From UBA12078 sp964556955 (GTDB lineage Bacteria > Patescibacteriota > Dojkabacteria > SC72), in contig CAZKXP010000015.1 of assembly GCA_964556955.1 (NCBI GenBank), positions 1 to 15,976 on the forward strand: a stretch of 15,976 nt of DNA. Reading direction: 5' to 3'. Positions 8,789 to 14,955 of the stretch are shown here, in pieces. The translations under genes were made by a program, and so were the position numbers. Below the pieces are notes generated by a model. It searched no databases, had not been told where the DNA came from, and saw only the letters and a program-made list of their open reading frames with translations. The stretch's first letter is position 1. The number at the start of each line of letters is the position of its first letter.

Positions 8789-8822
8789 CATTACACTACA
8801 AAAATGAAATTTCTCTGAACTC

Positions 8823-11195
8823 CTACTTAGATATCTTAACTTTTTCAGTCACATAGAAATTACGCTTAAATTTGGTAAGCCCCAACATCATCTCCGTTTG
8901 GGCTTGTACATATGGTATGAATCCAAAAGTAAGCATATTAACAGTTACCAAAAATGTCTCAATGAAATCTAAAAGATGTCTCCACCATTTCCAATTCTTG
9001 GGGACAGGTGTTAATTTCCTTCTAAATATGACAAGTGGGATATTGGTAAGGGTGATTACAGTAAATATATAGCTGAGGGCCCGTTGGAGGTTGTATGCCA
9101 ATGTGGTGTATTGATAGCTGGGACTTAGCCAACCCATAATGAGTAATCCAAAAGTAAGCACAAACACCACAGTCATGTACCATACCTGGTATTCGAAGAT
9201 GTTCTTCAACATAAACGCTCTTCTGTACACAGGGAATCCTTCATCTTTCTTGAAAAGTGAAGCCATAGTTATGGGTACATTGACAGACCCCCACCCCCAC
9301 CTATGCTGTTGCTTGTAAAATGATATATGTGATTTAACAAAGCTTTCATTCTCCACCGCATCATTGTATGTAGGTATATATATCTCCTGACTTTTAAATG
9401 TACCTTTACTCCTAATCATAGCATTCCAGTAGAAGGCAGTATCATCATTTGCTATCTCGGGATCCCAGAATTCAAAATCCCTCAATGTTTTTAGATTGAC
9501 TGCGTATGAAGAAAACGTATCCCTCACATATATTCTCTCTCCAAAGAAGGGTATCCTTTTAATTTTGTCCACGACCCAGTTTTGCAAAAGAACCAAGGTT
9601 AACATGTTTGATTGAGCTCGAATTAGAGGTGGAACTCTCCAGATATTATTGTTGAATGTATGCACTGCAGTCGCATAGTAGGTATTGTCTCTGTCCTCTA
9701 CTGTGAGATATCGGTACAACATCGCAGAAAGATATTTGGGATGCGGTCTAAGATCTGAATCACACGTGATGACTATATAGTTGGAGATATCTTTACCTTC
9801 TTTTTCTAAATCTTCTACAAAGTGCCTTGCAGCCCAGTTAATATTTGCTCCTTTGACACCAGCCACCTCCCCCTCAATACCTGCTGGGTGGACATAGTAA
9901 CGCATACTACCAAAATTTTTACCATATTTTTGTTGAAGATGTTTGAAGTTTGCTACTTGCAGTTCTTCTTTCCTACCTTCCATCGCCACAACTACATCTA
10001 TCCTGTCCGCGCCAATATCACTACTAGCCCATGCTTTAAAAGTAGGTTCTAAAACCTCCAAAGACTCTGCATACACAGGACAGAGATACATAAATCTTAC
10101 TCGTTTAGAACTCTCCCCTATCTCCTTATCTATCTTCTTTACCCAATCTGTTCCCATATCTCTTTTCATACGCCTAATACCGATAGCTATACCTGTTACA
10201 AATTTAACAGTTCTCAAAGACCAGTACGCCACTAACAATGCAATATATATTGCGAATGCCTGATCCCAATGCAAGAGAGCAAAGATAATTGGGAGAAGCA
10301 AGAAGAGCCACATAAAAAAGCCAGGGGTAAATTCATACAGTCTTCTCAAGAAATGAGGCGTCCCCTTCGGAAATCCCCCTTCCTTGTCTCTTGGCTTGTA
10401 AGGATTCTCATACTTTATCACCCCACCCAAAGTACCATACAACCTACTACTCGTATCATTAACCTTGTAGCCAAAATCTCTAGTTAGAGGAAATCTCACC
10501 AAAGATATCGATATGACTCCGAGTATACCTGCTAGAAGCTCTTTAAGACTAGCACCCAAAGAGCCATCTCTCTCGTTCCTACCCGCCACAACAAGCCCTA
10601 CCTTCTTCCTTATGATCCTGTACTTAAAGCCCTTTGCCACAATTTTTTGTATGAGGAGCGTATCCTCCATATATTTAAATTCAGCAACAAACCCTCCTAC
10701 ACTTTCGAAAGCCAATCTATTAACAATTACAAAACCAGCATAGTCCCACTTCAACCCCTTGATTGGATTCATGGCACTAAGATTCTTAGCTACATTGATG
10801 AATTTAGTAGCGACATCTTTTTTAAAAGATCTCTCCCCAGTGTATTCAAATTGGGAAGTAGCACAATCCAATTTCTTCTCAACAAACTCATCATATATCT
10901 CTTTTAAATCCGTCTCTCCTAAGAATTGAACATCTGCATCCATGAAAATTACAATGTCTTTTTGTGCCACATTAAACCCATTATTTCTGCCAACAGCAGG
11001 TATACCACCATCTACAACAACTGCACCATATGATTTTGCTACTTTACGAGTATTGTCTTCTGATTTCGCATCAGCAACTATGATCTCAAAAGGTTGGTAT
11101 TCTTGCTTGGCAATACTTTCAAGTAGCACTGAAATATTCTTCTCCTCATTCTTCACAGGAACAACAATCGATACTGGCAATATCTTCTTTTCCAT
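8823..11195 (-). CDS. double GT2-domain membrane glycosyltransferase
   Basis: This 790-residue protein carries two family 2 glycosyltransferase domains. The first (about 5-235) has PVSIVVPVKNEEKN, DAKSEDNT, and the nucleotide-sugar/metal motif FMDADVQF (DAD 86-88). Two transmembrane helices follow (about 293-310 and 313-330). The second domain (about 365-635) has LCPVYAE, CDSDLRPHPKYL (DSD 479-481), NDDTAFYW (584-590), and QQHRW at 629-633. These are the D, DxD, [E/D]D and QxxRW motifs of processive cellulose-synthase-like GT2 enzymes. At least three more helices (about 673-690, 706-724, 745-763) close the protein. It is therefore a likely inner-membrane polysaccharide or glycolipid synthase. 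The sugar is unknown. The start codon directly follows the TAG of the DedA-like gene with no spacer, so the two are co-translated. The fusion itself is unusual. Confidence 0.9.
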   Translation of the reverse strand: MEKKILPVSIVVPVKNEEKNISVLLESIAKQEYQPFEIIVADAKSEDNTRKVAKSYGAVVVDGGIPAVGRNNGFNVAQKDIVIFMDADVQFLGETDLKEIYDEFVEKKLDCATSQFEYTGERSFKKDVATKFINVAKNLSAMNPIKGLKWDYAGFVIVNRLAFESVGGFVAEFKYMEDTLLIQKIVAKGFKYRIIRKKVGLVVAGRNERDGSLGASLKELLAGILGVISISLVRFPLTRDFGYKVNDTSSRLYGTLGGVIKYENPYKPRDKEGGFPKGTPHFLRRLYEFTPGFFMWLFLLLPIIFALLHWDQAFAIYIALLVAYWSLRTVKFVTGIAIGIRRMKRDMGTDWVKKIDKEIGESSKRVRFMYLCPVYAESLEVLEPTFKAWASSDIGADRIDVVVAMEGRKEELQVANFKHLQQKYGKNFGSMRYYVHPAGIEGEVAGVKGANINWAARHFVEDLEKEGKDISNYIVITCDSDLRPHPKYLSAMLYRYLTVEDRDNTYYATAVHTFNNNIWRVPPLIRAQSNMLTLVLLQNWVVDKIKRIPFFGERIYVRDTFSSYAVNLKTLRDFEFWDPEIANDDTAFYWNAMIRSKGTFKSQEIYIPTYNDAVENESFVKSHISFYKQQHRWGWGSVNVPITMASLFKKDEGFPVYRRAFMLKNIFEYQVWYMTVVFVLTFGLLIMGWLSPSYQYTTLAYNLQRALSYIFTVITLTNIPLVIFRRKLTPVPKNWKWWRHLLDFIETFLVTVNMLTFGFIPYVQAQTEMMLGLTKFKRNFYVTEKVKISK

Positions 11196-11807
11196 CTATT
11201 TTATCTTCTTAAATATATTTAGAACCCACTTTGTAATCCTTTTTTGATATGTCTTGTATATTACAAAGAATACAATGAATAGTATAACAGCAATACCGAG
11301 CACCTTAAATAGATCATATACCTGTGCAAATACACCAATACCTTTGCCAACCATATATCCCAAGAATGACAACAATGCTGCCCTACTTCCAGCAACTATG
11401 AATGCATATTTCAAGAAATTACCGATATTTAACGCCTTTACTTTACCCATATACAAAAGCCCAGGTATTGCCAGTGGCCCTGCAAATTTTATGAGCATAA
11501 GGGTAGTACCAGGATTGGCTTTGTACGAGCTATCCAAAGTCTCAAGGAAAGCACTCTTCTTACTATCCAGGTGCTTCTTCACAAATTTGGAACCCGATAG
11601 TTTTCTACCTAAAAGAAAGTAAAACATATCTACTATTAATTCAATGACGATTGCGGCTATACATATTATCCAGATATTCAATATCCCATTTGCTGCAAGT
11701 GTAGATGCTATGAAATTGGTAGATGAACCATCTATGAAGAAACACAAAAATACAACAGGGTATCGGGCAGTGGATATAGATTGGGTTATGAATGTTAAGA
11801 TGTCCAT
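11196..11807 (-). CDS. DedA/VTT-family membrane protein
   Basis: This 203-residue polytopic membrane protein resembles the DedA (VTT/SNARE-associated) family, members of which flip undecaprenyl phosphate or phospholipids. Supporting features are the hydrophobic segments, FYFLLGRKLSGSKFVKK after the second segment (the D-x-x-x-Y-x-x-G-R signature of DedA), a soluble loop of about 35 residues, and the re-entrant-like FAGPLAIPGLLYMGKVKALNIGNF, where DedA proteins have R-x-x-P...G and phenylalanine/asparagine residues. The usual Arg of that motif is replaced here (KFAGPLAIPG), so the assignment is by layout more than by exact motif. A basic tail ends the protein. It is immediately followed by the GT2 gene (zero spacing), consistent with a lipid-linked sugar pathway in which this protein recycles or flips the carrier. 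That link is inference. Confidence 0.75.
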   Translation of the reverse strand: MDILTFITQSISTARYPVVFLCFFIDGSSTNFIASTLAANGILNIWIICIAAIVIELIVDMFYFLLGRKLSGSKFVKKHLDSKKSAFLETLDSSYKANPGTTLMLIKFAGPLAIPGLLYMGKVKALNIGNFLKYAFIVAGSRAALLSFLGYMVGKGIGVFAQVYDLFKVLGIAVILFIVFFVIYKTYQKRITKWVLNIFKKIK

Positions 11808-11851
11808 ATTGATTGTACTTGATGATACATTAAAGAAGAGAAGGATTACAA

Positions 11852-12256
11852 TTAGCCAACATATTTAGATAATATATTGATATTTGAAGGATATTTCTGC
11901 TTAATATATTCAAAATCTTTTGTATCTCTAGTTAGAATGTAGTCACAATTATTTACTGCTGAGAAGTATTGCAGAGTATCTTCAAAATCTCTGAACTCAA
12001 TTGCTATACTATGCACCAATACATCTTCCGTGAGTGGAATCACCTTCGCAGTATCTAAGAAACCACATATCTTTTTAAATATCTCGGAACCATACTTTAC
12101 CTTCAAAACATAGAAAACAATATGCATTGTAAGAGCAGATATGTATATTTCGGCTTGGTCACGAGATGCAAGAAGTTCTTCTATACCTGTTTCTTTAATA
12201 TTTCTCCCTACTAAAGCATCAATAATTACATTGGCATCTAAAAAATATTTCTTCAT
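11852..12256 (-). CDS. PIN-domain toxin (VapC-like)
   Basis: This 134-residue PIN-domain protein is the likely toxin of a type II toxin-antitoxin pair and would act as a magnesium-dependent RNase. Visible acidic residues are Asp7 in FLDANVIIDAL, Asp93 in DFEDTLQYFSA, and Asp111/Asp114 in TRDTKDF. The second acidic position of PIN enzymes, normally Glu after the ISALTLxE-type strand, reads SALTMHIVFYVL, with no Glu. Asp90 or another residue may compensate, or activity may be altered. The start overlaps the antitoxin stop by 4 nt (ATGA), the standard coupled arrangement. The partner gene and the upstream palindrome support the system call. Whether it is toxic cannot be judged from sequence. Confidence 0.88.
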   Translation of the reverse strand: MKKYFLDANVIIDALVGRNIKETGIEELLASRDQAEIYISALTMHIVFYVLKVKYGSEIFKKICGFLDTAKVIPLTEDVLVHSIAIEFRDFEDTLQYFSAVNNCDYILTRDTKDFEYIKQKYPSNINILSKYVG

Positions 12257-12561
12257 TTTCTTAGATATTTTTTCTCAAGTAGATAACGATACCCATCCAT
12301 GTAATCATCAAATTGCTTAATCTCATCCTTAAGCTCTGCACACCCGATTAAGCTATGCACAAATTTAACCCATTCTTCTTGGGTCATCTTCTTTTCTTTC
12401 TTCACCTCCTTTTTAATTTTGTACCCTTCTCTCGGAAGTAAATATCCTAAAGAAATACCTCTTTGAGTAACCTCGTAGGCTTGTCCCAAGGCTAAAGAAT
12501 CTTTTACTTGTGTTAAATTTTGTCTTAAATCTCTAAGAGAGATTTTGGTATAGTCTTTCAT
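12253..12561 (-). CDS. Phd/YefM-like antitoxin
   Basis: This 102-residue protein is the likely antitoxin and autorepressor of the downstream PIN toxin. The N-terminal region (residues 1-45) matches the Phd/YefM DNA-binding fold: ISLRDLRQNLTQVKDSLALG, then YEVTQRGISLGYLLP, the strand usually reading VITRRGKPVAxLVP. A Lys-rich linker (KIKKEVKKEKK) leads to a C-terminal toxin-binding helix region with WVKFVHSLIG and DDYMDGYRYLLEKKYL. An open frame extends 48 codons upstream, but I chose the ATG at 12559-12561. It gives the canonical N-terminus, and it sits directly after a perfect inverted repeat that looks like the operator. The gene overlaps the toxin by 4 nt. Confidence 0.87.
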   Translation of the reverse strand: MKDYTKISLRDLRQNLTQVKDSLALGQAYEVTQRGISLGYLLPREGYKIKKEVKKEKKMTQEEWVKFVHSLIGCAELKDEIKQFDDYMDGYRYLLEKKYLRK

Positions 12562-12585
12562 AATGTTAAACAAAAGTTTAACATT
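12562..12585. promoter_or_regulatory. inverted-repeat operator of the toxin-antitoxin pair
   Basis: AATGTTAAAC and GTTTAACATT form a perfect 10-bp inverted repeat with a 4-nt centre, ending at the base before the antitoxin ATG. Phd-type antitoxins repress their own operon by binding such repeats. A TATA-like -10 candidate (TATATC on the minus strand, near 12592-12587) would place the transcription start inside the repeat. Confidence 0.65.
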
Positions 12586-12594
12586 TGGATATAC

Positions 12595-12633
12595 AAAAAA
12601 CAAGCGAGCACAGTGACGCTTCGCGTCTATGTG
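12595..12633 (-). other. two overlapping stem-loops upstream of the antitoxin, attenuator-like
   Basis: A strong stem-loop spans 12609-12633 (CACA-GT-GACGC, loop TTC, GCGTC-TA-TGTG on the plus strand, one 2x2 internal loop). On the minus strand a competing hairpin uses AAGCG (12621-12617) and CGCTT (12606-12602), and it is followed by G and six T residues (12600-12595). The two structures share the AAGCG segment and are mutually exclusive, the layout of an antiterminator/terminator switch. No effector is evident. Confidence 0.35.
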
Positions 12634-12655
12634 AACCCCTATTACATCAACCACT

Positions 12656-12676
12656 ATATGGGTTTTTCTCCCATAT
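12656..12676. other. 7-bp perfect stem-loop in the TA upstream region
   Basis: ATATGGG and CCCATAT pair perfectly around a 7-nt loop. It lies between the terminator at 12717-12740 and the attenuator-like structure at 12595-12633, so the 205-nt intergenic region is dense in hairpins. No function is assigned. Confidence 0.4.
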
Positions 12677-12716
12677 TTAATAACTCTACAGGATTGTAAA
12701 AACATCGGATATGTTG

Positions 12717-12740
12717 CAAAACCGAGCGTTTCCGCTCGGT
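12717..12740 (-). terminator. rho-independent terminator of the zinc-ribbon gene
   Basis: On the minus strand a perfect 8-bp GC-rich stem (ACCGAGCG / CGCTCGGT) with a GAAA tetraloop is followed by TTTTGC. It lies 26 nt past the stop of the gene at 12767-13396. This is the best terminator in the window, though the U-tract is short. Confidence 0.75.
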
Positions 12741-12766
12741 GATGAAACTAGCAATATGTATGGAAA

Positions 12767-13396
12767 TTACTCGGCAATAACTTCTTTCGCTTTTTTAGCT
12801 ACCTTCTTTGCAGTCTTTTTAATATCCTCCACAACCTCACCTACTTCTCTTTTAATTGCTTTCTTAGTAGCTTTAACCTCTTTAATAGGTTCAAGAATAT
12901 CAATAATCCTATCTAATTTCCTATTTAATGCTTCAATATCTGCTTTTAGATTTCCACAATCACAGTTACATCCTCCAATACTCTTTCTATCTCCATTTCC
13001 ATTCTTCTCTTCAAAACATCTACTACATAGTACAGGTTTGCTACTCTGGGGCTTGAATGGTACCTCACAATCTACCCCACACTGATCACATACTACTGAG
13101 AACATCTGCCTTTCTTCTCTAAATCCTCCTCTATCAAACGATCTTCTTCCTCTGTCTCCAAAGTCTTTTCTTCTGTTATCATCTCCACCTTTTTGATCAA
13201 AACATGCACTACAATACACAGGTTTGTCTCCAGATGGTCTGAATGGTACTTTACACTCTTTTCCACATTGATCACATATGGCATCAAACATTTCTGGTCT
13301 ATCTCCTCTTCCTCCACCAAAACTTCTTCTGCCTCCTCCACCGAAGTTTCTACCACCTCCTCTATTATTTCCACCTGATCTGTTGAAATCTCTCAT
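12767..13396 (-). CDS. RGG-rich CxxC-x17-CxxC zinc-ribbon protein
   Basis: This 209-residue protein has three parts. The N-terminus (1-34) is a Gly/Arg-rich RGG-like segment of the kind that binds RNA. Two zinc-ribbon repeats follow: Cys41/44 with Cys62/65, and Cys103/106 with Cys124/127. In both, the CxxC pairs are separated by exactly 17 residues, the CxxC-x17-CxxC domain (core C-x-V/E-P-F-K/R-P, then K-P-V-x-C) frequent in CPR genomes. A second RG-rich linker (78-94) separates them. CNCDC (143-147) leads into a coiled coil (about 149-172) and a Lys/Glu-rich helix resembling the tail of nucleoid proteins. The cellular role of this family is unknown; RNA or ribosome association is inferred from composition. 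It has its own promoter (13437-13465) and terminator, so it is a monocistronic gene. The start site has only a weak AAGAAAG upstream. Confidence 0.85.
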   Translation of the reverse strand: MRDFNRSGGNNRGGGRNFGGGGRRSFGGGRGDRPEMFDAICDQCGKECKVPFRPSGDKPVYCSACFDQKGGDDNRRKDFGDRGRRSFDRGGFREERQMFSVVCDQCGVDCEVPFKPQSSKPVLCSRCFEEKNGNGDRKSIGGCNCDCGNLKADIEALNRKLDRIIDILEPIKEVKATKKAIKREVGEVVEDIKKTAKKVAKKAKEVIAE

Positions 13397-13436
13397 TGTA
13401 TATATCTTTCTTTTTAATTTTAATATATCAGTAGTG

Positions 13437-13465
13437 AGTATATGCTAATACGGAGGGAATAACAA
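13437..13465 (-). promoter_or_regulatory. sigma-70-like promoter of the zinc-ribbon gene
   Basis: On the minus strand TTGTTA (13465-13460), a spacer of exactly 17 nt and TATACT (13442-13437) form a good promoter. The transcription start near 13430 gives a leader of about 34 nt before the ATG at 13396. It lies just past the stop of the EEP gene. Confidence 0.65.
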
Positions 13466-13487
13466 TGAAGATTAATATGGGATTATT

Positions 13488-14228
13488 TTAAACTTCAAAC
13501 TCTAAGAACAATGCCCTATGATCGGAAACTCTTTTTTCCTCAATTCTAAATTCCTTTGTCTTTACCAAGTCGTTAACAAAAATATAATCACAAACCTGTA
13601 TAGCACTCCTAGCAAACTCATTTCTAGTAGTCTGTACATTATTTAGTAGGCAGAGATTATTAAGCTCCTTGTTCAATACTTCTAAAGATTCACACTTAGG
13701 TGACAAATTAAAATCACCCGTAAGGATTACTGGTCCACTTAGCTGTTTAATATAATCCCTTATTAATATCATTTGTCTTAAAGTTTCTCGATTCCCCTCT
13801 TTTGTTCCTTCCAAATGATATCCGTGGTGAGTTATTACATTCAGATTAGAGCCATTAATATCTATCGTTGCGTGCACAAAGTTACGTATATTGTAATCAT
13901 CATATTTAGTATTAAAATCTTTTTGGAATTCTAAGTTAGTAAATACAACCTTGCTATCTAAAACTGGAAACTTTGATAGTATGACATTCTCAAACATTAT
14001 CTCGGCATCCATGGTTTTAAAGGAATATGTCGGTGCCAATACTTCACTGTAATCAGAGAGTTCTGCTTTGATATCTTCATACGAGCTTAGATTTAGTGTT
14101 TGAAATTCTGTTTCTTTACAGCTGCATACTTCCTGAAGAGAGATTATATCTGGGTTTGTTTCTTTTACTAAGTCAATGTAATTTTTTACTAATCTTCCTT
14201 GCCAAATATTTGTTTGTAGGATTTTCAT
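13488..14228 (-). CDS. endonuclease/exonuclease/phosphatase (EEP) family protein
   Basis: This 246-residue protein has the EEP fold of magnesium-dependent phosphohydrolases (AP endonucleases, DNase I-like nucleases, inositol phosphatases, sphingomyelinases). Motifs in order: Asn7 in ILQTNIWQ, Glu33 in ISLQEV, the histidine pair region ITHHGYH near the middle, GDFN (metal/catalytic Asp and Asn), and the C-terminal RVSDHRALFLEF with Asp236 and His237. There is no signal peptide or membrane segment, so it should be cytoplasmic. The Arg- and aromatic-rich lesion-binding loops of AP endonuclease are not evident, so the substrate is left open. It follows the deaminase after 22 nt and could be co-transcribed with it. 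Its leader contains no Shine-Dalgarno. Confidence 0.88.
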   Translation of the reverse strand: MKILQTNIWQGRLVKNYIDLVKETNPDIISLQEVCSCKETEFQTLNLSSYEDIKAELSDYSEVLAPTYSFKTMDAEIMFENVILSKFPVLDSKVVFTNLEFQKDFNTKYDDYNIRNFVHATIDINGSNLNVITHHGYHLEGTKEGNRETLRQMILIRDYIKQLSGPVILTGDFNLSPKCESLEVLNKELNNLCLLNNVQTTRNEFARSAIQVCDYIFVNDLVKTKEFRIEEKRVSDHRALFLEFEV

Positions 14229-14250
14229 AATAGATTCTTAATATATTAAT

Positions 14251-14781
14251 TTAATCTTTGGTTTTCTCCACATTTTTCATAGATAAATCATTAAATTCCT
14301 TTGCGGTTATTTCCACTACTCCATCATTAGTACTTTCGTATACAAAACTCTTAATACCAGCTTCCAATATTAACTTGCTACATATTGTACAAGATGGGCC
14401 ATCATCACAAGGCATATATCTACCCTCTTTATCTGTTCTAGAAAAATACATTTTTGCATTTGATAGATCTGAATATCCATTTTTAAAAGCATTATATATT
14501 GCTCTTTGTTCTGCATGAACAGCATAACAAGGTTCTGTATTAAATGTAGAGAATATCCTGGGTTTCATTCTGTCCCTTAGACATTCTTCACATACATGAT
14601 TGTCTGGAGGAGCGTTCCATCCCTCACCTATTACCTTGTTATCTAGAACAATAACTACTCCGCGCGGTCTTTTAAGACACACAGATCTATTCCAAAGGCT
14701 AGCTGCTTGTTTTAGATATTCTTGGGCGTTAGTTTTTTCGTTCCCTTTTAGTATTTTCACTATTCTAAAGTATACACCCAT
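14251..14781 (-). CDS. dCMP deaminase-like zinc cytidine deaminase
   Basis: This 176-residue protein belongs to the deoxycytidylate deaminase branch of the CDA superfamily, which hydrolytically deaminates dCMP or a related nucleotide. The zinc site is visible: His89 and catalytic Glu91 in AVHAEQRAIYNA, and Cys131/Cys134 in PSCTICSKLILEAGI. An insert before it has CEEC (64-67), which may bind a second metal as in other ComE-type deaminases. The N-terminus, with SVCLKRPRGVVIVLDNKVIGEGWNAPP, is typical of the fold. The start is uncertain because the 5' end overlaps a truncated phosphatase gene: 14781 is the first ATG. TTG at 14811 or GTG at 14760 are alternatives. The GGGAG before 14781 also encodes the conserved WEPGW of the phosphatase, so it is not independent evidence of a ribosome site. 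Confidence 0.88.
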   Translation of the reverse strand: MGVYFRIVKILKGNEKTNAQEYLKQAASLWNRSVCLKRPRGVVIVLDNKVIGEGWNAPPDNHVCEECLRDRMKPRIFSTFNTEPCYAVHAEQRAIYNAFKNGYSDLSNAKMYFSRTDKEGRYMPCDDGPSCTICSKLILEAGIKSFVYESTNDGVVEITAKEFNDLSMKNVEKTKD

Positions 14782-14954
14782 CCTGGCTCCCACTTCCCTA
14801 TCGTTCTCCAATCGTTTTTAAATGCTTCTTCCCATGTCATATTCTTTAGTAATACATCTAATGCTAATTGTGGTGCTTTGTGTGCAACTATAGCTATATG
14901 TTTACCATCGTACTTACTTTTAATATCTTCTAAGAAAGATTGTATAATTACCAC
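14760..14954 (-). pseudogene. 5'-truncated histidine-phosphatase (phosphoglycerate mutase-like) remnant
   Basis: Only the last 64 residues of a histidine-phosphatase superfamily protein remain. FLEDIKSKYDGKHIAIVAHKAPQ contains the conserved beta-strand and second histidine (VAHKAP). A C-terminal block follows (LDVLLKNMTWEEAFKNDW, GKWEPGWVY). The N-terminal catalytic RHG motif and about two thirds of a normal roughly 190-220-residue protein are missing. The frame stays open upstream only as antisense to the plus-strand gene at 14956. A GTG at 14952-14954 could start it, but a functional enzyme is not possible without the RHG histidine. The break sits within about 15 nt of the start of the divergent gene, marking a rearrangement or insertion junction. 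Confidence 0.78.
14943..14948 (+). promoter_or_regulatory. -10 box of the ParB-like gene, leaderless-type promoter
   Basis: A perfect TATAAT ends 7 nt before the ATG at 14956, the same geometry as at ychF. No clear -35 is seen (the best is a weak TTAATA). It lies inside the antisense phosphatase remnant. Confidence 0.55.
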
Positions 14955-14955
14955 A

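Noticed and set aside
12253..12705. Longer antitoxin starting at 12705
   Set aside because: The extra 48 residues would be read through the operator, the attenuator-like hairpins and most of the intergenic region and do not resemble an antitoxin; ATG 12561 gives the normal Phd/YefM N-terminus.
12711..13085. 124-codon plus-strand frame across the terminator and zinc-ribbon gene
   Set aside because: It is the antisense of the Lys/Glu-rich tail and zinc ribbons of the gene at 12767-13396, and it begins in the terminator region.
13093..13374. Glu/Val-rich 93-codon minus-strand frame
   Set aside because: It is a frame-shifted reading of the RGG/CxxC gene; low complexity and no domain.
14251..14811. 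Deaminase start at TTG 14811
   Set aside because: The extra ten residues are the out-of-frame reading of the conserved end of the phosphatase, and a rare start codon without a ribosome site is less likely than the ATG at 14781.
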